DNA of 64,000 nucleotides, taken from NCBI GenBank assembly GCA_038237475.1, contig JBBRYS010000004.1, positions 310,001 to 374,000 of the forward strand, in the 5' to 3' direction. This DNA is from JAOAPY01 sp038237475. GTDB lineage: Bacteria > Acidobacteriota > Blastocatellia > Pyrinomonadales > Pyrinomonadaceae. Positions 44,904-53,287 of the stretch are shown here, in pieces. Each line of letters begins with the position of its first letter. The stretch's first letter is position 1. The translations under genes and the position numbers were made by a program. The notes under the pieces are model-generated. The model did not search any database. It was not told the DNA's origin and was given only the letters and a program-made list of their open reading frames with translations.

Positions 44904-44937
44904 GCGCCCGGGTCGCTTTCCGGGTGCAATGTTTTTT
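44904..44937 (+). terminator. Rho-independent terminator
   Basis: An 8-bp GC-rich stem with one G-T wobble (44904-44911 with 44920-44927), 8-nt loop, followed by AAT-G and six T (44932-44937). It lies 80 nt after the stop of the small gene at 44513 and just before the phosphofructokinase gene. Confidence 0.8.
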
Positions 44938-44987
44938 CCTCAGTTGCTTATTAGACACTCGCAGCAATTCAGTGAGAACATATTTCC

Positions 44988-46106
44988 ATGGCTGATTCGA
45001 TGCGTGTTGGAGTGCTCACCGGGGGCGGAGACGCGCCCGGACTTAACCCGGCGATCAAAGGACTGGTCTATCGCGGTTCAGAACTTGGCTTAAAAGTCAT
45101 AGGCTTGTTCGACGGCTGGCGCAGTCTGCTGGATCCTCTTCCTGAAACAGAAGAACTCAATCGCGAGACCGTGCGGCGTTGGGACCGGGATGGCGGCACT
45201 AATCTAGGTTCGTCCCGCACGAATCCCTTTAAGCAATTGAGCGAAGAGGGTGAACCGCTCGATCGTTCGAGCGAGGTCCTGGCCAATATCGAAAAGCTCG
45301 GTCTGGGCGCCATCGTGGTTTGCGGCGGCGAAGACACTCTGGGTGTGGCGGCGCGACTTGCTCAGCAAGGTGTGCGCGTAGTGGGGATTCCCAAAACCAT
45401 CGACAAGGATCTGGCGGCTACCGACTACACACTTGGTTTCGATACCGCCCTGAGAAATGTTTCAGAGATTATCGAACGGTCCCGGACTCCGGCCGGTTCT
45501 CATGGCTGGGTGCAAATCGTCGAGGTGATGGGACGGCACGCTGGACATCTCGCGCTTTGGTCTGGAGTCGCGGGACAGGCCCACATCATCCTTATACCCG
45601 AACATCCATTTCGCTACGAACGCATCTTTCATCTTTTGAAGGACCGACTGGGCGCGCCGGGACTCAGCCGGGGCGGTTTGCACGGGCCACGGTACGCGGT
45701 GATCGTCGTTGCCGAGGGAGCATGTGCGGAGGATGGCGAAATGGTCACCCTCGATGATCGTCATGACGCATTTGGTCACATACGCTTAGGCGGCATTGGC
45801 GAGGTGCTCGCGCGCAAGATTCTGCGCGAGACACCGTACGAAGCGCGCGCGGTCATGCTTGGTCACCCGCAGCGTGGCGGTCCGCCCAGCCCGGTGGATC
45901 GCATCATGGGGTTGCTATATGGCGCACGCGCAGCTGAAGCTGTTGCTGCGCAGCAATTCGGCAAAATGGTTTCGGCGCGTGGGATTGCGCCGGCGTGCGA
46001 CTTGTCGCTGGTAGACATCACGGAAGTGCTCGGAAAAATTAATATAGTCGACGTCGAGAAGGATTACGATACTGAGCGCTATCACCTGAGGAACATTGGC
46101 ATGTGA
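44988..46106 (+). CDS. pfkA: 6-phosphofructokinase, probably PPi-dependent type
   Basis: A 372-residue PFK with GGGDAPGLNPAIKG at the N-terminus, GSSRTNPF, GGEDTLGVA (113-121), PKTIDKD (135-141) and a catalytic-domain GRHAG. Family knowledge: ATP-dependent enzymes have Gly at the positions equal to E. coli 104 and 124, while PPi-dependent ones have Asp and Lys. Here these are Asp116 (GGEDT) and Lys136 (PKTID), as in the Amycolatopsis methanolica PPi-PFK, so phosphate-donor use is predicted to be pyrophosphate. The usual TIDND reads TIDKD; both catalytic Asp residues are kept. Role: fructose-6-phosphate to fructose-1,6-bisphosphate in glycolysis, reversible if PPi-linked. Confidence 0.92.
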   Translation: MADSMRVGVLTGGGDAPGLNPAIKGLVYRGSELGLKVIGLFDGWRSLLDPLPETEELNRETVRRWDRDGGTNLGSSRTNPFKQLSEEGEPLDRSSEVLANIEKLGLGAIVVCGGEDTLGVAARLAQQGVRVVGIPKTIDKDLAATDYTLGFDTALRNVSEIIERSRTPAGSHGWVQIVEVMGRHAGHLALWSGVAGQAHIILIPEHPFRYERIFHLLKDRLGAPGLSRGGLHGPRYAVIVVAEGACAEDGEMVTLDDRHDAFGHIRLGGIGEVLARKILRETPYEARAVMLGHPQRGGPPSPVDRIMGLLYGARAAEAVAAQQFGKMVSARGIAPACDLSLVDITEVLGKINIVDVEKDYDTERYHLRNIGM

Positions 46107-46225
46107 GATCAGGATTGCTGATTGCTGATTTTTAAGCCAGTTGAATTTCGGACACTGCGAACTGAAGACTGCCATGGCCGAAGCTGATGGATGAGTTCAA
46201 ATGAGACAGCTGCTGGAGGAGCACG

Positions 46226-47200
46226 ATGAATAAACGCAAACTCGGTAACTCGGAACTGGAAGTAGCGCCCCTTGCTTTCGGCGGCAACGTGTTTGGCTGG
46301 ACCATCGATGAAGCGACCTCTTTCCGCCTGCTCGATGGCTTTACCGACGCCGGCTTCGATTTTATTGATACCGCAGACATCTATGCGACCTGGGTGCCGG
46401 GCAACCAGGGCGGAGAGTCGGAGACCATCATCGGCAAATGGCTGAAGCAGAAAGGCAACCGTGCCTGCATCATCCTGGCTACAAAAGTTGGCATGGACAT
46501 GGGCCCCGGTAAAAAAGGTCTGTCACGAGATTACATCTTTCGCGCCGTGGAAGATTCGCTGCGCCGCCTGCAAACCGACTACATAGATCTCTACCAATCT
46601 CACGAAGATGACTCGGCCACGCCACTGGAAGAAACGCTGAAAGCCTTCGACGATTTGATCAAGCAGGGAAAAGTTCGCGTTATAGGTGCCTCCAACTACA
46701 AGGCTGAGAGGCTGGCCGCCGCACTCGAAGTCAGCCAGCAAAATAAGTTCGCGCGCTATGAAAGCCTGCAGCCGCACTACAACCTGTACACGCGCGCTGC
46801 TTTTGAAGAGCACCTCGAGCCACTCTGTTTGGAAAAAGGCGTTGGTGTAATTCCCTATTATTCTCTGGCCAGCGGTTTTCTGAGCGGTAAATACAGGTCC
46901 GAAACCGACTTGTCCCAAAGCCAGCGTGGCCGGGACGTCAACAAGTATCTTAATGAGCGAGGTTTTCGCATCCTAAGCGCGCTCGACCAGGTGGCTGAAC
47001 AATACAATTCAACACCTCCCAGGGTCGCGCTCGCATGGTTGATAGCACGCCCCAGTATCACAGCACCCATTGCCAGCGCCACGAATCTCGATCAACTTGA
47101 AGATTTAGTCGCCGCCACTAAACTCGTACTGGAACCAGAGAACATAGAAGCTTTGAATGCAGCGAGTGAGTACAGCGAAACTAAAGGTGCCGCCAGTTGA
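46226..47200 (+). CDS. Aldo/keto reductase
   Basis: A 324-residue (beta/alpha)8 protein with GGAGGAG shortly before the ATG. The catalytic tetrad is readable: Asp48 and Tyr53 (FIDTADIYATW), Lys87 (LATKVGM) and His126 (YQSHEDD). The NADP-binding part includes PIASATNLDQLEDLV. It belongs to the YajO/Tas/Gpr-like branch of AKRs that reduce aldehydes and ketones with NADPH. Substrate unknown. It is a separate unit 119 nt after the PFK gene. The gap holds a short run of GATTGCT-like repeats (about 46116-46136). Confidence 0.92.
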   Translation: MNKRKLGNSELEVAPLAFGGNVFGWTIDEATSFRLLDGFTDAGFDFIDTADIYATWVPGNQGGESETIIGKWLKQKGNRACIILATKVGMDMGPGKKGLSRDYIFRAVEDSLRRLQTDYIDLYQSHEDDSATPLEETLKAFDDLIKQGKVRVIGASNYKAERLAAALEVSQQNKFARYESLQPHYNLYTRAAFEEHLEPLCLEKGVGVIPYYSLASGFLSGKYRSETDLSQSQRGRDVNKYLNERGFRILSALDQVAEQYNSTPPRVALAWLIARPSITAPIASATNLDQLEDLVAATKLVLEPENIEALNAASEYSETKGAAS

Positions 47201-47433
47201 TTCAAATGGGAGACTTGTGCACTACTGACGGCGATCATCCAAGTGCAAGACTGCCTGGATGACTACGGTATTTACGGGGAAATGAGACTTCAGATCCCGG
47301 CTGACTCTCACAACAACTGACGACAACCGCTTCTGAATCTGTTCGTTTCTACTCCTCGGCAGCGACAACTCGAATTTGTTGAATGGCGACCGTAACTTTC
47401 TGACTGCTGGAGAGTTTATTCCTTGAGACAGTT

Positions 47434-47997
47434 ATGACCGGCGGCGAACCTGCAGCAACGGGACAGAACGAGGAGGCGAACGAACGCCTTCTGGTTGAAG
47501 CTGCGCAAGCAGATCCGGCCCGATTTGCGGATCTCTACGAAATCAACTTTGAACGTGTCTTTGCGTATGTCGCGCGGCGAGTGCAGGATCGCGATCTCGC
47601 TGAAGACCTGACTTCCGAAGTCTTTCAAAAAGCTCTGGCTAATCTCTCCCGCTGGCGCTGGCGTGGGGCTCCCTTCGCAGCCTGGTTGTTTAGAATCTCA
47701 GCCAACGCCATCGCAGATCGCTTCCGACAGGCCGGAAAGGAACAACCCCTCGGCGAGCCAGGCACAACATCGACCAGTGAGCGTGAGTTCGAAGCCGCAG
47801 AGCGGCGCGCGCATCTCTATCGTCTAGTCAGCCAGCTTCCTGACGATCAAAGGCAGGTAATCGCACTGCGTTTTGCGGAAGAGAAAAGTATTAAAGAGAT
47901 AGCAGTAGTATTGGAACGCAGCGAAGGGGCCATTAAGCAATTGCAGTTTCGCGGCTTGCGAAACCTGCGGAAACAACTTGATGAGACTAATGGATAA
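47434..47997 (+). CDS. ECF RNA polymerase sigma factor
   Basis: A 187-residue sigma factor. Region 2 includes the canonical DLAEDLTSEVFQKAL, in contrast with the kinase-linked factor at 39744. The region 2.4-type stretch is WLFRISANAIADRFR, and region 4 has LPDDQRQVIALRFAEEKSI with an HTH (EIAVVLERSEGAIKQLQFRG). The downstream gene overlaps it by 17 nt and begins with an anti-sigma-like segment, which suggests control by that partner. Likely regulon: the following VOC/peroxiredoxin genes. The 233-nt upstream gap (47201-47433) contains no other feature I can support. Confidence 0.92.
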   Translation: MTGGEPAATGQNEEANERLLVEAAQADPARFADLYEINFERVFAYVARRVQDRDLAEDLTSEVFQKALANLSRWRWRGAPFAAWLFRISANAIADRFRQAGKEQPLGEPGTTSTSEREFEAAERRAHLYRLVSQLPDDQRQVIALRFAEEKSIKEIAVVLERSEGAIKQLQFRGLRNLRKQLDETNG

Positions 47998-48991
47998 CTC
48001 CAGCTTGATAGACAATCTGGATCAAGCGATCGAGACGCTCTTCGCGTCACCCGCGAAGCTCGTGTGGCCTGCTGAGGATGAGCTTGCAGCTCTACTGCGC
48101 GTCGCGTCTGAGCTACGGCAACTGCCGCGCGAAGCTTTCAAGTCACAGCTCAAAAAAGATTTGTTGAGGAGAACAACAATGACCAACATGACGCAGCCAA
48201 CTGAAAGCGGAGCATCAGTCTCACCCGTTCGCGAGGGGTTCCGCACTGTCACTCCTTACATCGCTGTTCCGGAGGCACTCGAGGTGATCGAGTTCGTGAA
48301 GAAAGTGTTCGATGCTCAGGGCCGCATCTTGGGTACCGGATCAGAGGGCGGAATTCATTCTGAGTTCAGGATTGGCGACTCTATGTTGATGATCGGCGGT
48401 GGCGCAGCAAGGCGCGGTAATTCCATGCCGGCGACGCTGCATATTTATGTCGCAGACGTTGACACGGTCTATGAGCGGGCACTGGAAGCAGGCGCCACCT
48501 CGCTTCATCCACCTATGGACCAGGAATATGGCGAGCGCTCTGCAGCCTTTGTCGATGCGGGAGGTAATCAATGGTATCCAGCTACGGCCAAAGGCGAGAA
48601 CTACATACTCGAGGGGGCACAAGATGTGATGCCTTACCTGCACCCAGTTGGCGCGGCAACACAGCTCGAGTTCTTGAAAGAGGCGTTCGACGCGGCTGAA
48701 GAATTTCGCTACCAGTCACCCGATGGCATTATCCATCACGCCAAGGTAAAAATCGGCGATGCAATCGTCGAATTGGGCGAAGCACACGGTCAATGGCAGC
48801 CCAGGCCGAGTATGTTCATGCTCTATGTTGACGACGTCGATGCCTGGTACGCACGTGCCCTGTTGGCCCGAGGCGCGAGCTCGGCCGGGGAACCGGCAGA
48901 TCAGCCGTATGGTGATCGCGTGGGCGCGGTCTCTGATCCTTTTGGGAACGTGTGGTACATTGCTACACACATTAAAGACCTGCAGTCTTAA
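47981..48991 (+). CDS. Anti-sigma-like N-terminal segment fused to two VOC (glyoxalase-fold) domains
   Basis: The start is placed at the ATG at 47981, with GGA about 9 nt upstream; it overlaps the sigma-factor gene by 17 nt. Residues 1-65 (IDNLDQAIETLFASPAKLVW ... ELAALLRVASELRQLP ... F.SQLKKDLLRR) resemble the short leader of DUF5667-like anti-sigma proteins usually found right after ECF genes. Then come two VOC/glyoxalase-type domains (about 80-200 and 205-335; PYIAVPEALEVIEFVKKVF; PYLHPVGAATQLEFLKEAF; WYIATH at the end). VOC domains bind metal and act on electrophiles or antibiotics. The architecture suggests a sigma partner that senses a small molecule, which is inference. Confidence 0.85.
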   Translation: MRLMDNSSLIDNLDQAIETLFASPAKLVWPAEDELAALLRVASELRQLPREAFKSQLKKDLLRRTTMTNMTQPTESGASVSPVREGFRTVTPYIAVPEALEVIEFVKKVFDAQGRILGTGSEGGIHSEFRIGDSMLMIGGGAARRGNSMPATLHIYVADVDTVYERALEAGATSLHPPMDQEYGERSAAFVDAGGNQWYPATAKGENYILEGAQDVMPYLHPVGAATQLEFLKEAFDAAEEFRYQSPDGIIHHAKVKIGDAIVELGEAHGQWQPRPSMFMLYVDDVDAWYARALLARGASSAGEPADQPYGDRVGAVSDPFGNVWYIATHIKDLQS

Positions 48992-49111
48992 TGCGTGGCG
49001 AGCTCGACCTGTCGTAAACGTTCGTCATAGCAACCGTACTAATTACCCGCGTTCAAACGGCAACTTGATGCTTGTCGGAACGCCAGCGCGAGAACGAAAG
49101 GACTACTAATT

Positions 49112-49573
49112 ATGCTTGATACTGGAAAACCATTCCCGAACTTTTCTTTACCCAATCAGGACGGCCGGACTGTCAGTCTTAAAGACTACGCCGGCAAGTG
49201 GCTGGTGGTTTATTTCTATCCGAAGGACGACACTCCCGGCTGCACCATCCAGGGCAAATCGTTTACTGCGACCAAAGATGAATTCGATGCTGCCGGAGTA
49301 TCGGTAGTCGGGGTCAGTCAGGACGATGTCGAATCACATAAGAACTTCTGCAACAAGTTTGACTTTAAAGTCGAGCTGCTCGCTGACACAGATGCTGACT
49401 TGATGACGAAGCTCGGCATCGGACAATCAGAATGGCAGGGAATGAAGTTTTGGGAGCGCTCGACTTTTGTGGTTGATCCGCAGGGCGTCCTGCGCAAGGT
49501 CTATGAAAAGGTCAACCCTCAAGGACACGAACAGGTATTGCTCGAGGACATCAAACAACTAAAGCAGCAGTAG
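49112..49573 (+). CDS. bcp: Thioredoxin-dependent peroxiredoxin, BCP/PrxQ family
   Basis: A 153-residue protein with the AhpC-TSA fold. The peroxidatic Cys44 lies in YPKDDTPGCT. The nearby resolving Cys found five residues later in E. coli BCP is absent (Lys49). A Cys80 (SHKNFCNKF) occupies the alternative alpha-3 position used by other PrxQ proteins. Role: reduction of H2O2 and organic hydroperoxides, recycled by thioredoxin. It lies 120 nt after the anti-sigma/VOC fusion and 8 nt before a second VOC gene, suggesting one oxidative or electrophile stress operon. Confidence 0.95.
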   Translation: MLDTGKPFPNFSLPNQDGRTVSLKDYAGKWLVVYFYPKDDTPGCTIQGKSFTATKDEFDAAGVSVVGVSQDDVESHKNFCNKFDFKVELLADTDADLMTKLGIGQSEWQGMKFWERSTFVVDPQGVLRKVYEKVNPQGHEQVLLEDIKQLKQQ

Positions 49574-49581
49574 GAGGCTTT

Positions 49582-50052
49582 ATGAGCAAAGCGGTAAAAC
49601 CAATCCCCGATGGCTATCACTCTGTCACTCCGTATCTGATTATCCGCGGCGCAGCCGACGCGCTCGAGTTCTATAAAAAGGCGTTCGGTGCAATTGAGTT
49701 ATTTCGCATGCAGCAGCCGGATGGCAAGGTAGGGCATGCAGAGATGAAGATCGGGGATTCAGCCATCATGCTGGCTGACGAACATCCTGAGATGAAGGTT
49801 GTCGGCCCGCAGACTCTCGGCGGCACATCGGTCAGCCTGCTTATTTACGTTGAAAACGTAGACGAGTTTTTTAAGCACGCCCTTAGTTCGGGAGCTACCG
49901 AGCAACGGCCAGTGGAAGACAAATTTTACGGCGACCGCGGCGGTAGTCTGGCAGATCCCTACGGGCACGTTTGGCATATCGCCACTCACACCGAAGATCT
50001 TTCACCTGAAGAAATGGAGAAGCGCGCCGCGGCAGCTCAGGGCCAGGGGTAA
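49582..50052 (+). CDS. VOC family (PhnB-like/glyoxalase-fold) protein
   Basis: A 156-residue VOC protein preceded by AGGAGG at ideal spacing, starting 8 nt after the peroxiredoxin stop. Typical motifs are YLIIRGAADALEFYKKAFGA, HAEMKIGDSAIMLADE, a central GGTSVSLLIYVENVD, and the end GSLADPYGHVWHIATHTED. It resembles each VOC domain of the sigma-linked fusion upstream. The family covers glyoxalase I, bleomycin resistance and PhnB-like proteins, and activity cannot be assigned. A strong terminator follows, closing the operon. Confidence 0.9.
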   Translation: MSKAVKPIPDGYHSVTPYLIIRGAADALEFYKKAFGAIELFRMQQPDGKVGHAEMKIGDSAIMLADEHPEMKVVGPQTLGGTSVSLLIYVENVDEFFKHALSSGATEQRPVEDKFYGDRGGSLADPYGHVWHIATHTEDLSPEEMEKRAAAAQGQG

Positions 50053-50081
50053 GGAGGACAACAAAGTTAACCTTCCCAAAG

Positions 50082-50119
50082 AAGAGTGCCGCGATCCGAT
50101 CGCGGCACTCTTGCGTTTT
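50082..50119 (+). terminator. Rho-independent terminator
   Basis: A perfect 13-bp stem (50082-50094 with 50100-50112) with loop TCCGA, followed by GCG and TTTT. It lies 30 nt after the VOC gene and ends the sigma/VOC/peroxiredoxin operon. Confidence 0.88.
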
Positions 50120-50212
50120 GGTCAGGAATTATTTACCAGGGAATTAGCGGCCGTTATTACCACGCCAATTATCATACCCAAAAAGGCGTTTTGCTTAGGC
50201 GATCAGCACACG

Positions 50213-50231
50213 ATCACGGCAGTACCGTGAT
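50213..50231. repeat. Hairpin downstream of the flavoenzyme gene
   Basis: ATCACGG-CAGTA-CCGTGAT, a 7-bp perfect stem with 5-nt loop, in the gap after the minus-strand sarcosine-oxidase-like gene. No T-run on that strand, so it is a possible weak 3'-end hairpin. The rest of 50120-50298 shows nothing else. Confidence 0.45.
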
Positions 50232-50298
50232 ACGAAATCGATGTTGAAAATCCTTCAGGGACTTCAAAGCAACGCTCATTTAGGCTGAGGATGGACTG

Positions 50299-51465
50299 CT
50301 AATAAACCGAACGTTCGACGGCAATGCCTTTAGTCGCCAGACTAAATCTGGGTTCAGTTCCCTCTTCACTTCCCTGCAGCCGCGCCAATACATATTCTCC
50401 GATGGCAGGACCATGTTTGAACCCGTGACCCGAACCCCCACCCACCAGCCAGACATTGTCGAAATCAGGATGCCTGTCTATCAGGAAATCTCCATTCGAT
50501 GTATTTTCGTATTGGCACACTCGCGTCTCAACCACCGGCGCGTCTTTCAAGCGGGGGACGCGGCGTTCCAGATATTCCCGCACTTCGGCAAGACCTTCGC
50601 TGGTGACGACGCGATCTCCCTGTTCTGGATCAAAGGCAGGGCCATGTCGATCGATGGCCACTTTCACACCGCGAGATTCCAAATCGGGAAATCCATATGC
50701 TTCATTTCTGAAGTCGATCCAAATAGGCAGAACTCCCGGCGAAAAAGAGCTTCCCTTGTCTCCGGCGCCAAAGAACAATACTTCCTGGCGGCTGGGCCGG
50801 ATGCGTCCGTCGAGCAACTCAGGAAAAAGTTGCGGCAGCCATGGTCCACCGGCAAAAACGAAAGCCTCAGCGCAAAGACGATGGTCAGCCGCGGTTACTA
50901 CATATTCCAGAAGCCCTGCACCAGTGGGCGCCGTCACTCGCTCCTGCAGGAAGGTCACGCCTTCTTTCAGCGCTTCGTGAACGACCGCTTGAACGGCGCG
51001 GCGCGCCATCAGGGCCCCGCCATCGTTTTCGAGCAGGCCCCAGTCGATATCACCTGTGGCCAACTGGGGAAAACGTTTTGCCAGTTCGCTGCTCGTTAAC
51101 CTGGTGGACGAGATACCCACTCGATCGAGCGTCTGCTGACATTGTGCGGGATAAGGATCTGCCTCATGAGCGAGCCAAAGCACACCGGTGCGATGAAACA
51201 GTGGTTCGCCTACCACGCCAGCCAGCTCCAGCCAAAGTTCCAACGATCGTTTTGCGGAACGAGTGTAGATTTCGTCCGGTCCATAACCCATGCGAATGAT
51301 GCGCGACTCGCCGCCTGAACTCGAGCGGCTATTCCCCGGTCCGTGAGCATCGATGAGAATGACTCGATTGCCGGAGCGCTGCAGTTGATAGGCGATCCAG
51401 GCGCCGAACACTCCGGCGCCAATTACCGCGACATCGTAAACCCGGGTTCGATTGTTAGTTGTCAC
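50299..51465 (-). CDS. Sarcosine oxidase / N-methyl-tryptophan oxidase-type FAD enzyme
   Basis: A 388-residue protein. The FAD Rossmann motif is GAGVFGA (16-22), and the DAO fold continues with SSGGESRIIRMGYG. A Cys at 317 in VVETRVCQYENT matches the residue that binds FAD covalently in monomeric sarcosine oxidase and MTOX. The end has VWLVGGGSGHGFKHGPAIGE. Role: oxidation of N-methyl amino acids to H2O2, formaldehyde and the amine. The exact substrate is unknown. It lies on the minus strand, 76 nt after the iminopeptidase gene. Confidence 0.92.
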   Translation of the reverse strand: MTTNNRTRVYDVAVIGAGVFGAWIAYQLQRSGNRVILIDAHGPGNSRSSSGGESRIIRMGYGPDEIYTRSAKRSLELWLELAGVVGEPLFHRTGVLWLAHEADPYPAQCQQTLDRVGISSTRLTSSELAKRFPQLATGDIDWGLLENDGGALMARRAVQAVVHEALKEGVTFLQERVTAPTGAGLLEYVVTAADHRLCAEAFVFAGGPWLPQLFPELLDGRIRPSRQEVLFFGAGDKGSSFSPGVLPIWIDFRNEAYGFPDLESRGVKVAIDRHGPAFDPEQGDRVVTSEGLAEVREYLERRVPRLKDAPVVETRVCQYENTSNGDFLIDRHPDFDNVWLVGGGSGHGFKHGPAIGEYVLARLQGSEEGTEPRFSLATKGIAVERSVY

Positions 51466-51541
51466 GCGGGCTATCAGTTCTGCAAATACCAGAGAAAATC
51501 ACGCTTAGAAAAAGAGTCAGAAACATCGCTGGGGCAAGGGT

Positions 51542-52498
51542 CTAGCGAAAACTATCCGTAGCTTCAATAAGTGCGTCGGTAATGCCGGGTTCAAAAACAG
51601 AGTGTCCCGCATCGGGAATGATCTTCAGCTCCGCTTCGGGCCAGGCCCGATGAAGATCCCAGGCGCTCGCGAGCGGACAAATGATGTCGTAGCGGCCATG
51701 CACTATCACTGCCGGAATGTGCCTGATGCGTTCGATGTGCTCCAGCAGATAGTTGTCGGATTCGAAAAAACAGTCGTTGAGAAAGTAGTGACACTCAGTG
51801 CGCGCCAAAGCCAGGGCTTTGTCGGGTTCGCTGCATTCGTCAATCATGCTTTGATCCGGGATGAGCTTTAATGCGCTGGTTTCCCAGGTCGACCATGCCT
51901 GCGCGGCTTCGAGACGGATCTGTTCATCATCACTGGTCAAGCGCTGGTAGTAGGCGCGGACCAGATCGCCACGCTCGGCTTCCGGGATGATTCGTAAATA
52001 CGCTTCCCAGGTATCCGGCATTATCCAGCACGCGCCTTTACTCTCCTCGAACAGCCAGCGGTTCTCTTGTGGGCGTCCCAGAAAAATGCCACGCAGCACC
52101 AGCGCGAGCACCCTCTCCGGATGAACTTCCGCATAGGTGAGCGCAAGGGTGCTGCCCCACGAACCACCGAACACCTGCCACTTCTCGATGCCGAAATGTT
52201 CGCGGACTTTCTCTATATCCTGGACCAGGTGCCAGGTCGTGTTGTCTTCCAGTGATGCATGCGGCCGGCTCTTACCGGCTCCGCGCTGGTCGAACAGGAT
52301 CACGCGATACGCTTGCGGATCAAAGAAGCGGCGATAGTCCGCGGCTAAGCCTGCTCCGGGCCCGCCGTGCAAAAACACCACCGGCTTACCATTCGAATTG
52401 CCACACTGTTCGTAATAGAGGTCATGAAGCGGGGAGACTTTCAGATAACCGCTGTCGTAAGGCTCAATAGCTTCGTAGAGCGTTCTTAATGCGTTCAT
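51542..52498 (-). CDS. pip: Proline iminopeptidase
   Basis: A 318-residue alpha/beta hydrolase with HGGPGAG (oxyanion region), FDQRGAGKSRPH, the nucleophile elbow GGSWGSTL (Ser113), and late catalytic Asp271 (GRYDIICP) and His299 (AGHSVFEP). These are the hallmarks of the S33 Pip family of normal length. No signal peptide; it cleaves N-terminal proline from peptides in the cytoplasm. It is followed on the same strand by the FAD oxidase gene. The start sits at the divergent boundary with pncA. Confidence 0.95.
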   Translation of the reverse strand: MNALRTLYEAIEPYDSGYLKVSPLHDLYYEQCGNSNGKPVVFLHGGPGAGLAADYRRFFDPQAYRVILFDQRGAGKSRPHASLEDNTTWHLVQDIEKVREHFGIEKWQVFGGSWGSTLALTYAEVHPERVLALVLRGIFLGRPQENRWLFEESKGACWIMPDTWEAYLRIIPEAERGDLVRAYYQRLTSDDEQIRLEAAQAWSTWETSALKLIPDQSMIDECSEPDKALALARTECHYFLNDCFFESDNYLLEHIERIRHIPAVIVHGRYDIICPLASAWDLHRAWPEAELKIIPDAGHSVFEPGITDALIEATDSFR

Positions 52499-52646
52499 GA
52501 CGCAGGATTATCCGGGTACTTCGGCTTGTCTGCAAGACCTATCGGGAACTTGAATGGCTTTTCTTCGCTTCTATGCCTGCCCCGACTTGTCATCAATCTC
52601 ATATCAGGTCATCATTTGCCACAAGTACCAGGAGGTTATTGCGGAT

Positions 52647-53234
52647 ATGACGGAACAAGGGAAACGCGCGCTTATCGTGGTAGACGTTCAAAACGACTTT
52701 TGTCCCGGCGGCTCGCTGGCCGTCACTGACGGCGATGAAGTTATCGCACCGCTGAATCGGCTGATTGAGGACTTCCTGAAACGCGGCGAGCCGGTTTTCA
52801 AAACACGAGACTGGCACCAGCCACAGACCAAACATTTCGCTGCGCACGGCGGCACCTGGCCGGTCCACTGCGTTCAGGAAACAACGGGTGCTGAATTTCA
52901 CCCGGACCTGCTCGACGACGAGCGCATTCAAATCATTTCCAAGGGGATGGGAGACGCGGATTGTTACTCAGGATTTGACGGAACCGATCTCGCGGCGCAA
53001 CTGCGGAGTCGCGGGGTGGAGGAAGTTTGGGTGGGCGGCCTGGCGACGGATTACTGCGTAAAGAACACCGTGCTCGACGGTCTAAAGGAAGGATTTCGCG
53101 TTAAGGCGTTGACGGATGCGATGCGACCCGTCGAGCTGAAGGACGGCGATGGCGAACGCGCACTCGCAGAGATGAAAGCAGCGGGCGCCGAGATCTCTCG
53201 AGGCGCTGAAGCATCCGGGAAGGCATCGACGTAG
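52647..53234 (+). CDS. pncA: Nicotinamidase
   Basis: The ATG at 52647 has AGGAGG about 11 nt upstream and begins MTEQGKRALIVVDVQNDFCP, as PncA proteins do; an upstream in-frame ATG at 52554 would add a spurious 31 residues. The 195-residue product shows catalytic Asp13, Lys99 and Cys137 (GLATDYCVKN), plus the metal site Asp55/His57 with a later His (TRDWHQPQTKHF). Role: nicotinamide to nicotinate in NAD salvage. The next gene, 53 nt downstream on the same strand, is the nicotinate phosphoribosyltransferase, so the two carry out consecutive steps. Confidence 0.95.
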   Translation: MTEQGKRALIVVDVQNDFCPGGSLAVTDGDEVIAPLNRLIEDFLKRGEPVFKTRDWHQPQTKHFAAHGGTWPVHCVQETTGAEFHPDLLDDERIQIISKGMGDADCYSGFDGTDLAAQLRSRGVEEVWVGGLATDYCVKNTVLDGLKEGFRVKALTDAMRPVELKDGDGERALAEMKAAGAEISRGAEASGKAST

Positions 53235-53287
53235 CGTTAACTCCGGCGCAGGCCGGCACGACTGATACGCTATTCTCAGAGATCGCT

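Noticed and set aside
46110..46140. GATTGCT-GATTGCT-GATTTTT run after the PFK gene
   Set aside because: Only two exact units and no flanking structure; too short to call a repeat element, and no stem for a terminator.
47240..47270. Weak inverted repeat (CATCCA/TGGATG) between the aldo/keto reductase and sigma genes
   Set aside because: A 6-bp stem with a 14-nt loop and no T-run is expected by chance at this frequency.
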